A stretch of DNA of 64,000 bases from Sycobia sp. Sy_11 (GCA_018907035.1 JACCIC010000343.1:62001-126000); one strand, 5' to 3'. Counted from the first letter of the stretch, positions 23,442-34,645 are shown. Notes: generated by a model not told the origin, from the letters alone. Numbers and translations are program-made.

Positions 23442-24055
23442 TGTCGTATTTACACATAAAAAACTGTCGGTAGTATATAATGCTTTTTGACTGGAAATAG
23501 CGTAGAGTACGGATGTGTATCACGTGTATGACTTTGAAAGGACAAATTTCTTTATATGCCTCCTTGTAAGTTCTCTGCAGGCATCAATGAGAATTCTAGT
23601 TATAAAACCCAGATGCACCGCATATGCATTGTAAAGTAATTGGGATGGTTTTAGCGCGGTCCTTCAGGGTGTTCTTAAGAAGGTCATAAAGTGGGCGGGT
23701 CTAATCCATAAGCTGACCATCCGAGCGAGAAATTTTCAACGTTTATTTTCTGATATTTGAAGCTTATATGGTTGTAAAAGGAGCGTGGGAAGACCCTCAA
23801 AGGGGGCGTCTAGAGGTTCTACGGCGCTTCCTTGCAGTTTGAAAGGTAGATGCAACTGCGTCTTCGAGACGAACGGTCAGCGTTATCCGATATACTAATC
23901 ATTTGACAGCATGTATTACTTTAGAATTATAGAAACTAGTTGTTCAAACTTTTAATTAATTGTTTCTCTTACACTTTCCACGTTAAAGTGTTATGTCATT
24001 GATTTATCATACTCCAAATCCTTTGTAAGTTAGTTAATCCTTTTTAAATATAACA
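23442..24055 (+). repeat. Putative BEL/Pao 3' LTR
   Basis: Begins TGTCGTATTTACACA after a GGGGAGG purine stretch and ends in TATAACA against the GACGT duplicate. It contains TATAAAA near 23616. The left boundary is tentative because an AATAAA and transcript-end-like sequence occur upstream near 23375, and no second copy is available to confirm it. Confidence 0.4.
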
Positions 24056-24060
24056 GACGT

Positions 24061-25551
24061 CTCTTTCCCCGCAATTATAGCAATATAATTGCCGTCTGTT
24101 TGGGCACCTATCTGCCCAGTGTCCCGTTTTCTTACATGTCCAGCAGAGTCTATTGTCTTCACGTCTACTCGAAGTGCTATTACTTCTATGCAATGAGCGC
24201 AAATCACGATCAGGGGATCATCTTTCTCTGAAATACGATGTGCGCTCATTCCTGTATCTTTATCGGTCCGGTGATCGCCGGTCTGAGTAATGCGTTGGTG
24301 GTTCTTTGTGTTCTTCGTGGCTTGATCGTTCGTGCCGGTATTCTGGTGTTTGTGACCCATCTCGTCGGCTTCTGTAATAATTATGTTGATCGGAGCGGTG
24401 ATTACGTGAGGGGCTTCGGTAGGGGCGGTTGGTGGTGTAACTATTTCGGTATGGTGATGGGGATCTGTATTTGGCGAATGATTGGGGTGTTCGGTTACGG
24501 TAAGGTGGTGATTGCTGTCTTGCCGGTGAGATCCGTTACCGACTCGCGTTTCGTCCGTGTGGTTCCAGTGATGGCGTACGTGTGCTTCGAGCCGCTGGCC
24601 TATAGCTCCGTGGTTTTTGTACATATCGTAGGTCTTTATCGTCTGACTCAGTCAATATTGAAGCTGACGGTTCGATCAGCGTCACGTGCTTCTGAACATC
24701 TGGTACTTTTTTGCTGGCTAGTGCGGCTAACGTCGAACGTCGGCTACTTCTCTCTACGGACGCGCATGCTGCTGTGCTCACCATACAGTCTTCTACTAAG
24801 GGTGATTCTTTCTACCGTTTGGTTAGTTTCTTTTTTAGTTCAGGGCGCTGTCCTAGCAGCTGCAGGTCATCAATCGATTTAAAGTCCTCTCGTTCGATCT
24901 TGTTCAGGTAATCTGGGTTTACATTCCGATATATCCTGTCTAACTGAGATTCGAGGGTGAGCGCCCGTGATATTTTGTCGAGCAGTACTCAAAAGGCCGA
25001 CCTGTGGAATTTTGTATGCTGCCGGTGAATGGTATAGCCGTGCCTGGCAGCTGCATGGTGGAATGTGCGTAGTAATCTCCCGTGCCGACCGGGGGATGTT
25101 GCCAGCTGGATGTTGCTGCTGGTGTCTGTGTCCATGGTTCATACAATGGCTCTGGCCCCTGTAGCCTGGTTGAGGCGGTTCGGCGTTCTTCGGACGTCTT
25201 GGTTCTCGGTTGCAGAGCCGCTAGTGGTGTTTCCCTTTTATTGTTTTCCAGCGCCGTTGAGCTAAGCATTTCTGATATCTCGCTCAGTTCCGACTGGCCT
25301 TCCGGCGGCTGCAACTCATCTACGTCCACCTGCCAGGGTGTTGCCTCGGGGCCGAACAGGTGCCGCAGCTCGAAACGGATTAGTCGGTTTCAGAGCGTTG
25401 ACGGGTCACCGTCGGCGCGAATATGATTCTTCTCAGCTTCCCGAGCTAGCCGTCCATGTGGCATTTCTTCAAAGAGGCTGGTATGTCTCTACGTCTCTTC
25501 CGTTATTCTCGAGTTGGAGGACTTCAACTCTGCAGTCAGTTTGGGGTCCAT
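24061..25551 (-). pseudogene. Gypsy gag, broken
   Basis: Starts at ATG 25551 (MDPKLTAELKSS) and reads through an acidic/proline-rich region (WQVDVDELQPPEGQSELSE at about 25340-25270). A polar central part follows, and a C-terminal CCHC knuckle (CWTCKKTGHWADRC, then CYNCGE) lies at about 24145-24065. A stop (TAG) about 18 codons in, a TGA near 25390 and later frame changes break it. The rest of the knuckle region resumes on the far side of the BEL/Pao insert at 23051. Gag binds genomic RNA through the knuckle and forms the particle. Confidence 0.75.
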
Positions 25552-26068
25552 GTTTTTTTTTTTTTTAAATGTTACGTCTTTCGATGGTCCAGGTGATGTC
25601 TCTTCACTTTATTTTTGAAATTAATTATTAAATATTATTATTCCAGTTAGCGGTGCTGTTTAAAATGATTATAACGTAAATTCTGGTTCTATGTTTTGCA
25701 CATCTATTTCTAATTATTTGCTTTGTCCCTTTTTGAAATGCTGTTTTATTGTTTATTTGTTAATTTCAGCAATAATATTTATTTATTGTAGTTTGACTCG
25801 ATAGGTATGGGTTATTGTAACGTTTATTAAATATTAATTTTAATTGTTAATTTATTTTAATTAATTGCTTTAATTAAAAACTTTATTTTAAATTATTAAA
25901 TTTAATTATGCTAATTAAATATTAATACTATGACATTTGGCAACATTCAAGAATAATTTCTACTGCCATTTGAACTGAGTCGGGTTTGTTCAAAAAGAAG
26001 AGAAATTCCAATATTCAGGCAAATAATCACAAAAATAGCAAGGGAAAATTATAATGTATAATTTATAT
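25552..26068 (-). other. AT-rich leader upstream of gypsy gag
   Basis: About 500 bp of AT-rich DNA with no LTR, primer-binding site or gene that I can recognise. It may be the gypsy 5' untranslated region or unrelated flank after truncation. Confidence 0.35.
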
Positions 26069-26070
26069 TA

Positions 26071-27391
26071 TCAGGTATGTGAATAAGTCTTTCCCGTTTT
26101 TTTTCAAATTTTGAGCCTTTATTGTGAAAAAATGGTTACAAATGAATTATTGAAAGTATTGGCCATCGCTAGCTACAACTTTTTCCCATCTTTCTGGCAA
26201 CATACGAATCCCGTTGCGAAAAAATTCGACCGGTTTGGCCTCTATCCAGTCATCCACCCATTTTTTGGCTTCCTCGTAGGAATGGAAGTGCTGGTCAGCC
26301 AGGCCATGCGTCATCGATCTGAAGAGATGGTAATCAGACGGAGCAACGTCTGGACTATACGGCAGGTGGGGTAGGACTTCCCATTTGAGCGTTTCTAAGT
26401 ATGTTTTCACCGGCGGTGCAACATGTGGGCGAGCATTGTCATGTTGCAAAATAACTTTGTCGTGCCTGTCGGAGTATTGTGGCCGTTTTTCTCGCAGTGC
26501 GCGGCTCAAACGCATCAATTGTCGTCGATAGACCACGCCTGTGATCCTTTCATTCGGTTTCAGAAGCTCATAGTAAACCACACCTAGCTGGTCCCACCAT
26601 ATACAGAGCATGAGTTTGGCGCCATGAATATTTGGCTTGGCCGTCGATGATGATGCATGGCCGGGTAATCCCCATAATTTTCTTCGCTTCGGATTATCGT
26701 AACGTATCCACTTTTCATCGCCAGTCACGATACGATGCAGAAAACCCTTTCTTTTATGTCGCTGAAGCAGCTGTTCGCAAGTGAAAAAACGCCGTTCGAC
26801 GTCTCTCAGCTTCAGTTCGTACGGCACCCAATTTCCTTGCTTTTGGATCATTCCCATGGCTTTCAAACGCTTGGAAATGGTTGTTCGGTCAACTCCCAAT
26901 GCTTCAGCAAGTTCTTCTTGCGTTTGACAAGAATCTTCATCAAGCAAAGTCGCCAATTCTCGATCTTCAAAGATTTGCGACCGCCCGGAACGCTCCTTGT
27001 CTTCCACGTCGAAATCACCGCTTTTGAAGCGTCGAAACCATCCGCGAACACTTGAATCATCGACACAACCTTCTCCATAAGCCTCCTGAAGCAATCGATG
27101 CGTCTCGGCAGCAGATTTCTTCAAATTATGCAGATTTATTCAATTATAAATTATTATTTCTTCAATTAATAAAGTGAAACTTCCCGCAAATGACGTCGAC
27201 TCGGCTCAACTTTCGACATTTTCACGATATCAAAAATTTATGATGCGAAAAAATTTTAACTAATGTGTTAGTATGGAATTGTTGACATATGAATAAGCTT
27301 TGATTATGACATATGTAACCATTGAATACTCGCACAGTATTGGTGGCGCCATCTCTTACAAAAAACGGGAAAGACTTATTCACACTCCTAA
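26071..27391 (-). mobile_element. mariner copy 1
   Basis: Ends match copies 2 and 3: CAGGTATGTGAATAAGTCTT at the left and, reversed, TTAGGAGTGTGAATAAGTC at the right. TA dinucleotides lie outside both ends (26069-26070 and 27392-27393), the signature of mariner insertion. Internally it differs from copy 3 by a few substitutions and an insertion of about 35-40 bp near 27127-27170 that breaks the transposase start. Confidence 0.95.
26147..27223 (-). pseudogene. mariner transposase, N-terminus disrupted
   Basis: The open frame 27124-26147 (325 aa) contains most of the helix-turn-helix region, the WVPYEL linker motif and the DD34D catalytic residues at GDEKW, QHDNARPH and PSDYHLF. The original start (MSK... 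at 27223) is separated from it by an AT-rich insertion that adds stops after SLY. The remaining frame begins at an internal MKKSAAETH, so the first helices of the paired-like DNA-binding domain are missing. Transposase cuts and rejoins DNA at the inverted ends. This copy is unlikely to be active, though its ends could still be mobilised. Confidence 0.9.
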
Positions 27392-27393
27392 TA

Positions 27394-29285
27394 TTATTTT
27401 ATTATATTATAATTTCGTTTATTCATTATATTGTATTGTAGTTGCAATGTCAATACAATATATATAATTTATGTGATTTGCCCGTTAAACCTTGTTCTTC
27501 TTCGGTACGTTTAGTACATAGCGTTTGTATAACTAGTTCTCATGCTAATTACTTCTGTACGCATCTATGAAGTAGTTATAATTATTTATGACTTGTACAA
27601 TTGGATTAGCGAAAGCACATCTATGTTTAAATCATTCATCTGATAGGAATAAATTTATACATATGGTCATTAATTAAGAAATGAATTATTAGCAAGTAAG
27701 TATTGACTAAAATTTTGGTTAGCCAGTACTATTATTTTCATACATAAAGAAAGTTTTCCTCTATTTTTTATATATATTGCATTATGAATTGACTTACATG
27801 AAAAATTTAAATTATCTCAAGTCTGAGTCTTGGCTGTAAATATTTTTGCCGTAGTCTCCTTATAATAGAAAATTCTGTCAAATAATTTTCAAAAAAAAAA
27901 CATGTTATTTTTTATAAATAATTAAAAGTTAGTTATTATCACTGTTACTTTGATGGTTAATTGTATGGGTGATCCTGTCACTCATATATCTGTCTTCTTC
28001 AGCTACTCACTTTGGAGGTTATCTCTATTGGTGGTATGTTCACAGCAGAATCTGTTATACTGCTAAAGCAGTCTAATTGCAAATAATCAATTACCTCCTT
28101 GAGTTGCTGTTAAAAATAATATCCTACGTTGGTTGCTTGGTCGTATTAATGCTCTTTGAATGGGTTTGTATGCTGTTCAATTTCATCAAAATTGACAGTT
28201 TTCACTTGAAATTGTCATTACAAATATTGTTTTTTTGTAAGTAATACTATTCAGTTATGAATTGAGATTGTACTACAAAGCTGTTTTTGTTTTTCTTTAA
28301 AACCTACTTATTTATTGTATGGTTTTTCTTTTACTTCTATCATTATATTTTTATTATATGTTATAAAAATGCCTAATTCTTCCTTTACTTGGTGATTATG
28401 CCCGCTACTTTGGTAATTTATATATTTATATTGGCATTGATATTTACCTTTATATTTATATCTATTTTATTTATATTTATATATTATATCTATATTTATT
28501 TTATTTATATTTATATTTTGTATTTATTTATATATTTTAGTCACATTTATATTTTATATTTACATTGATTTTATTTATATTTATATCTATTTTGTTTATA
28601 TTTATGATCTATATGTTACTTTATGTTTTTAGTTATGTTTCTTGTATTGACGTTATTTATTTGTAAGCGATGATTATCTGTTTTATAGTGCTGATTAGGT
28701 TAACCATATATATAGTGTTGGATTTAACATTAGTTTATTGAGGTCCCCTGGGGATTTACATATACATAAAAAAGGAATACCATGGCTCAGCTACACGCAG
28801 TCTGTTTAATTTACTGTTTTCTTCTAATAATGGGCGAATATAATATAAATGTCTATGATTGAGACGCTGTAATTGTGTCTATTCTAATACAGCATTATCT
28901 TCTGCAAATCTTCAGTAGTATTACTTTCTCATCAGTGCTAATGTCAAGTTACTATGGAGGTTATTGAACTAATTGGTTATTTAAAGAACAACTCTTAGTT
29001 ACACTTCTACTTTCAATTTCAACTATTGATGTAGCAGCTGTTATTATATGATAATTGTTATCACCATGCACTGTTATTATTATGATTGGTATTATACGTT
29101 AGCAGCAGCTTTTTAATACTGCCACTTTTTCTCATTTAATGATGCACGCGATTTTAAAAAAAAAGGAAGATTCTATTGTGCTGAAACTGTCAGCTGGCAC
29201 AGTGCAAAATAAGGGAGTAAAGTGAAAAACAATACCACTACAAATATATATATATATATATATAATAGATAATATTATAAGAATG

Positions 29286-29332
<47 letters not shown>

Positions 29333-29490
29333 TGAATATATGATATATGTGAAATGTATATAATCAAATGACGAATACAGAAAATATATATATGCATGTA
29401 TAATGGATATATGTCAAATATGTATGTTATATATAAATATAAAGAAATATGGAATACATGTAAGACATATAAAGAACAAGATAAAGAAAA

Positions 29491-29531
<41 letters not shown>

Positions 29532-30009
29532 GCATGTATTCCAACTGCATGTTAAATATATATATTATACATGTGTGAATAAATATAAAATATACGTAAA
29601 AGAAATATAATCCTGTAACAGATAAAAGCAAACATATACACACATGTGCACTGAATATGTATGGATCATTAACAGTATGTAAATAATATCAACATTAATA
29701 TGTCTAAGGTCAGGACGATAAATACTGCAAATAAATATTACTTAGGATACTTGTTGTTATTAATAAGGTAAGCACCTTGTAAGTAATTACTCATTAATAA
29801 CACTAGAGGTTAATTTTCCATAATAACAAATACTTATTGTTATCTGCTCCCCCTTTTACATTAAGTTATAAAGTTCCCAGAACTATTGACTACTCGTTCT
29901 GCTGAGTGTTTATGATCCTTAGAAAGTGTAAATTTTTAAGTTCTATGTCTTTTCCTATTACACCCTATTATATGCTAAAGCATATAGTACTGTGTAATAT
30001 TATGACATA
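27394..30009. other. AT-rich spacer with low-complexity tracts
   Basis: No gene, transposase or RNA recognised. About 28410-28620 is an imperfect TTTATATTTATA tract. Pure (AT)n runs lie near 29243-29264, 29289-29329 and 29497-29530. A small inverted repeat (TGTTATTAATAAGGTAAG and its near-complement) lies at about 29755-29815. Confidence 0.5.
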
Positions 30010-30436
30010 CGTGTTACTATTGCTATGCAACTCCTGCTGCAGCATTTTCGGAAGGGACTCGCCTTAACCGGGAGGGAAGGAAAAAAAGAAAAAGCACAGC
30101 AGAAAATGTCAATATAATAGGATGTATATTTTGTAGTTTAGTTGTGCTGTAGCAGCCGCTTGCTGCTACGTCGCCTATCTGTACTACGCGGTCAAAATGG
30201 CCGTCCGACTACGTAGTCAAACAGGCATTCCTTTTCTGCTTTTTTTTTCTTTCTTTCTACCGGGGATTTTCTTTTCGGTAGGGGTTTTCTCTGAACTTGT
30301 CCGCGAGCTAAATATCCGCGAGCAAAGTATTCGAGAATAAAATATCCGCGCGGCGTCTTCCTTTCGCCGAATTCGACGCGCATGCAATTTTCACGCATGC
30401 ATGTATGTGTCGCGGGCCTCACGCTATGGGCGCCTT
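30010..30436. other. GC-richer unannotated block
   Basis: Composition rises sharply here compared with the AT-rich flanks. It includes repeated ATATCCGCG motifs (about 30312, 30346), a CAGC-rich hairpin near 30150, and an (A)n/(T)n-rich part. No domain-bearing frame. It directly abuts the LTR fragment at 30437 and may be a host promoter, exon remnant or unclassified repeat. Confidence 0.3.
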
Positions 30437-30680
30437 TGTAACGGCGTTTTCACGCCACTCGACTTACCTCGATGCGATGCTGCATGTATCCGCGGATACT
30501 CCGCATCAACCTAGAGCAGAATAGGGAAATCGGCAGGGAAAAAGTAATTAACGCAGATTTCGAGGTTTACAACGAGTTTCACGATTTTATTTATTCACAC
30601 ACACTCACATACTCGATACACTGATACTTCACACACACGCAATCGAATCACACAACACACTCTCACACTTACTTAAATTT
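30437..30680. repeat. Truncated copy of the TGTAACGGCG gypsy LTR
   Basis: TGTAACGGCGTTTTCACGCC and the following about 240 bp match the left part of the LTR at 17622 with scattered substitutions (shared GGAATAGGGAAATCGGCAGG and TTTATTTATTCACA blocks, one base different here). The match stops at about 30680, where a reversed copy of the unclassified repeat begins. Confidence 0.85.
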
Positions 30681-31054
30681 GCAGCTTCCGTACGCGATAA
30701 CCGAAAAAACTACTAAACCGATTGTTCTGACATATAGATTCTATATTATTTTGGGAAGAACATAGGCTATGTTTTTTCTTGAAAATCATTTTACTTTTAA
30801 AAATAAATTAAGTTAACAGTTTTTGTGGTCAGTTTCACAAGCGGCCACTAGGTGGCGTCTTGATCCGCGATCATCAACCCAATGTAGTCGGCTTAAAGTA
30901 TTAATACCAGGCCAGCTCAAGTGAATGTTCATATCCAACCTTGGGGTTCGTATCCTAAAGAAGGTGTAACGTTAGTCGGTATTACCTTTTTTGAATTTCA
31001 GTTAACATCACTACGAATATATGCACGGTATTTAATTGAAAAAATGGAAATAGA

Positions 31055-31088
<34 letters not shown>

Positions 31089-31200
31089 ATGTATATTATA
31101 TCGTACGTGTTATATATACCTATTTTAAATACGGTTCCTACTGAGTAATATTGTATTGGTCTGTACTGGCGGTTCATTACGACATTCCGTTGCCTCAAGA
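30681..31200 (-). repeat. Unclassified repeat, copy C (reverse orientation)
   Basis: Reverse complement of the 3' part of the family at 33240-33560 and 50793-51060. Shared blocks include GATAACCGAAAAAACTACT, ACATAGGCTATGTTTTTTCT, GGCCACTAGGTGGC, GTCGGCTTAAAGTATTAAT and CCAGCTCAAGTGAATG. An (AT)n run follows at about 31058-31085. Comparing this copy with copy B shows where the Jockey LINE inserted in copy B. Confidence 0.75.
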
Positions 31201-31440
31201 CTATTTTTATACGCAGTTGTGTGTTCGGATGATAAAATGCGATTTCCAGATCATTTGAAACGACTTCTATTCTAGTTCAATAATATCTACATCTAAAGTG
31301 CTCTATATATAAAAATCTATATTACTAAAATTAATTTACCGTAATTTACCCACTGTACTACTTCTGTATAAAAAGCGGCTTCAAAGCAGCGTCCATTTCA
31401 AAAAGCTGATATTTCGTCGATCATTTTATATAATATATAT

Positions 31441-31832
31441 TATAACGGCGTTTTCTCGCCGTCCACTTAACTCGAGGCGGTGCTGCTAGACGCGCTGATA
31501 CTCTGCGTTCACATATAATGAAATGGGGAAGTAGGTGGAGAATAACGAAACACGGGGACTGATCTACGGGAATCACCACGCTAGTTATTTCTCTATATAT
31601 ATACTCCCATTTTCACATCCGCATTACACTAATTCTTCGCACTCACACGCACTCTTCTCACACACACACACTCTCACACTTGTTAGACTACGCAGGTTCC
31701 GCGACATTTCCGACGGTCACACGGACACTCTAACGCGATACACGGGGGGCAGGGACACGCGACAGAGACATATACTCCGGAACAGGCTGCAGGACGAGGA
31801 GGCCGTCGCTCTCTCTCTCTCTCGCTCTCTCC

Positions 31833-31890
<58 letters not shown>

Positions 31891-32090
31891 ACGCCAGTCA
31901 GACAGGCAGTGGCGGCGACAGCGCGGGGCCCGTTTTCTCGCGATGCTCGGCTCCCGCCAACAGAGAAGAAGACGTCGCTTCTCTTTCGTTCGAGCGTCGC
32001 GTTGCGCACTTTTGGCAGCGCGACTGTATTACTCGCGCTTACGCGCGCACGCGGTTTTAAACGCAGGGGCCGTCGATGGGGACGGTTACA
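31441..32090 (-). repeat. Solo LTR related to the gypsy LTR
   Basis: TATAACGGCGTTTT...GGTTACA, 650 bp, a diverged relative of the LTR at 17622. It has the same ends, a similar (CT)n tract (31808-31888) and a shared GCGCTTACGCGCGCAC block near the right end, but the middle differs. It splits copy A at a point that is continuous in copy B (near 42800), proving insertion. The flanking DNA is AT simple sequence, so a target duplication cannot be read. No internal retrotransposon sequence, so it is a solo LTR left by recombination. Confidence 0.8.
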
Positions 32091-32164
32091 ACATATATAT
32101 TACATACGGCTTCTATGAGAGAAGTTGTACTTTCGAGTTCGAGCAACATTGAACAACTTTCGAG

Positions 32165-32690
32165 CACAAAAAGATGTCTCGAGACGACGTTTACGGAAAG
32201 TATCATGTCCGGACGATAGAATATGTCTCGGGATGATTGCTATAGAGAGTTTTGTATTGGAGAAGTAAACTGCAATGTTCAGGTATCCAGGGACAACTTC
32301 TACTGGGAATTTGGCTGTTTGAATAATAGATTACGAATCTCTTCATCTCTTCATAGAAGTCGTCCCGCCATACCTGGACATCATCTTCTACCGTCCAAAC
32401 ACGTAACACCCCATAGAACACGTAACACTCCGTAGAAGTCATTCCGTCATACCTGGACATAGTTTCCTACAAACTAAACATGATGTTCTCCATAGAAATC
32501 GCGCAGAGACAACAGGACCTGGCATTTTATCATCCGCTGATGGAAGTATGCATAGAAGATATCCTGAAGAAGCTAAACATTTTCTACCCGCTAAATAAAA
32601 TACTCCCCGGAGAAGTCGTTCAATAATACCTGTACATCGCACTCTATCATCCGAACGCTAAACTTCCGGTAGAAATCGTCCTGAAGCACC
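32165..32690. repeat. 60-bp unit array with orientation switch (copy A)
   Basis: Units containing a GTCCAGGTATC or TACCTGGACATC core. From about 32165 to 32335 the units read in one direction. From about 32345 onward they read as the reverse complement (GAAGTCGTCCCGCCATACC and similar). The switch point follows CGAATCTCTTCATC, the same place as in copy B. A lone unit also occurs upstream near 31215-31265. Confidence 0.7.
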
Positions 32691-33104
32691 GGGAGTACTC
32701 AACTACCCGTACATGAAATACATTATTTTTCCCCGTACAAGCTGTATTTAAAATGTATGTATATAAATTTCGTATATTTCCGTATTTTGAATTAAATACC
32801 ATGAATATTTTAGTATTAGTTCCAACTGAAACTAAAGCAAAATGATAGTTTGCGAATTGCATATTTTTTAACCGGACGCTCGATAATGCCCTTTTATGGA
32901 GAAGTGACGATGCTATATATATATTATACATTATTTCAAGGTTGTTGGTAAAGCACCCGATTTTGCCATAATTTTTGTTATTCAAACTAAAAGAACATAG
33001 CCTATGTTCTTCTGAAGTTGATATAACGTATAAAAACTAAAGCAGAATTTGTTCTCACCAATCATGCTCAGTATGAGATACAGAACCATTTTATAAGAGA
33101 AGGC

Positions 33105-33155
<51 letters not shown>

Positions 33156-33555
33156 TTTTTCTACATAAGGAAAAATAAAATTTTCAAAAATCAAAAGATA
33201 TCCATAAGGTGTAAGAGTAGTGTTCAATTAACCGGAAGAACAAAAAGGATAATACCAAGTAACGGCACACCTTCTTTAGGATATCAATCCCAAAGTTGAA
33301 TGTGGCCATTCAACTAAGCTAACCTGGTATTATTAGTTTAAGTGGACTACTTTGAGTTGATATTTGTGGTTCAAGATGCCACCTACTGATCGCTGGTAAA
33401 ACTAACTACTAAAATGATTAACTTAATTTATTGATGAAAGTAAAATGATTTTCAATAAAAAACATAGCGTATGTCCTTCTGAAGATAATATAGAATCTAT
33501 ATGTCCAATTGCAGAGCCATTGGATCAGTAGTTTTTTTTCTTACCGTGTACAATC

Positions 33556-33730
33556 AAAAACACGCTTTGTTTTTATAAATTAGTATGATATGATATGATA
33601 TGATATGACGTATATATATCATACTAATTTATAAAGACAAAGCTTGCTTTTGTTTATACACACCTAACGGGAATCGGGCTGTGGTGAGAGAGGGTAGAAT
33701 TAGTCAATGTTCGGCCAGGTTCCCGTTAGG
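33556..33730. repeat. Head-to-head palindrome and adjacent 11-bp inverted repeat
   Basis: At 33563-33590 and 33616-33643 the 3' end of copy A meets an inverted copy of itself (TTTATAAATTAGTATGATAT against its complement) around a (TGATA)n core. Next, CCTAACGGGAA (33663-33673) is mirrored by TTCCCGTTAGG (33720-33730). Confidence 0.75.
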
Positions 33731-33855
33731 GAAACATCTCCTGAGTTAGTATGCAAAGTTCATCATAGAATTCATTCAATTGAATTCTCATATAAAGTAT
33801 ACAATTAAAGAAAAGTAAATAATTTTCGTTCTGATTATCTACTTTCAGACGTTGA

Positions 33856-33856
<1 letters not shown>

Positions 33857-33919
<63 letters not shown>
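33857..33919. repeat. (AT)n microsatellite
   Basis: About 63 bp of pure AT dinucleotides. Confidence 0.95.
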
Positions 33920-33923
<4 letters not shown>

Positions 33924-34645
33924 CATCTATAGCTCTGTGGCAATGAGCGTGGCAAGTTCCTGCCTCATTTTTTGGAATTATAATGAATTCTGAAAATAAA
34001 GAGCAAAACAATGATCACCTAGAAACGTCGATGACTCAAGATCAATTCTTTTTTATGAATCCACGCGTGAATAGTATTTATTTATAAAATTTATTATTAT
34101 GAATTTTCAGCAACAATGTATTATTTAAATACTCAAATTTGGTTTGTCCTCTGCTTATTTGTAACATCAGGCCGAATAACTCAATAAGTTATAACAATAT
34201 AATATTAATTAATCTTTAAATATATAATAAAATACATATTTTATAAATAAAATATATAATAGTATCTTTAACCAACAGACAAATGGGATTCAATTTAATA
34301 AATTTAGCCACAAATAATAAACAGATAAGATATAAATTTTATAATAATTTTTAATAAATTGGAAACTGTTACAAACGCACCTCGTAGAAGAACCAGTAAC
34401 ATAATGAATCATGAACGCATGCGCTCGACCTTTTATAGGCTCGCCCTTCCCTTAGCTATCAGGTTTCTCAAATTTAGCGATAAACCACAAACGGCAGTGT
34501 CGATCTCTCGAGAAGTTTCGCCTCGCAGCCTTATTGGTCCAGATAGAAAAGCTTTGTTTTAAAGCTATTAGTTTCTATCCTTTTATAGAAACTTTCATAT
34601 TGAAAATTCCCAAATTTTGCTAAAATAAAGCATAAATTTCAAATC
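33920..34645. other. AT-rich spacer with a GC-richer block
   Basis: No gene recognised. About 34367-34560 is GC-richer and starts TGTTACAAACGCACC, with TTTTATAGG near 34431. A 67-codon frame here has no known domain. Confidence 0.35.

Larger units (their letters stand above)
23057..24055 (+). mobile_element. BEL/Pao LTR element 3' fragment inserted in gypsy gag
   Basis: A 999-bp plus-strand insert flanked on both sides by GACGT (23052-23056 and 24056-24060). Removing the insert and one GACGT rejoins the gypsy gag frame on the minus strand (CGERDV joined to TTLNFTRCGPNN). The insert starts inside a BEL/Pao-like pol C-terminus, ends that frame at 23283, and has a candidate purine stretch GGGGAGGA before a putative LTR (about 23442-24055) ending in ACA next to the duplicate. 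The left side does not begin with an LTR, so this copy is 5'-truncated although the target duplication appears intact. Confidence 0.7.
17622..26068 (-). mobile_element. Ty3/gypsy retrotransposon, minus strand, 5' LTR missing
   Basis: Read on the minus strand, gag (25551-24061) is followed by protease, reverse transcriptase, RNase H, integrase (23031 to about 19650), a purine tract and one LTR (18775-17622). RT before integrase is the Ty3/gypsy order. No second LTR is visible upstream of gag: the DNA from 25552 to the mariner at 26071 is AT-rich and LTR-like sequence does not resume beyond the mariner. The element is therefore 5'-truncated. Gag is split by a 999-bp BEL/Pao fragment (23057-24055). 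Stops, frameshifts and an integrase deletion inactivate it. No envelope gene was recognised between integrase and LTR. Confidence 0.88.
31210..33645 (+). repeat. Unclassified complex repeat family, copy A
   Basis: Aligns in order with copy B (42585-45173 plus 50793-51119). Shared blocks are ATATAAAAATCTATATT, TACTTCTGTATAAAAAGC, ACTTTCGAGTTCGAGC, a 60-bp unit array, GGTTGTTGGTAAAG, a (GA)n tract (about 33108-33149), CAAAAATCAAAAGATAT, TTCTTTAGGATA and a 3' part ending AAACACGCTTTGT with TTTATAAATTAGTATGATA repeats. A solo LTR interrupts it at 31441-32090. No enzyme-like domain is encoded. The short tandem tail (TGATA)n recalls RTE- or Penelope-type retroelement tails; a Helitron-like origin is also possible. 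Confidence 0.65.

Noticed and set aside
24238..24882. Long plus-strand frame of 214 codons
   Set aside because: It is antisense to the gypsy gag, whose CCHC knuckle and start on the minus strand are recognisable. No domain on the plus strand.
26735..27055. Plus-strand 106-codon frame, repeated at 48674-48994 (minus) and 51784-52104
   Set aside because: It recurs in all three mariner copies because it is the antisense shadow of the transposase, not a conserved gene.
29275..29643. Hydrophobic 122-codon minus-strand frame suggestive of membrane segments
   Set aside because: Translation of (AT)n and AT-rich low-complexity DNA (alternating I and Y).
31535..32152. 205-codon frame rich in S/L and R
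   Set aside because: Driven by the (CT)n tract inside the solo LTR; no domain and non-coding context.
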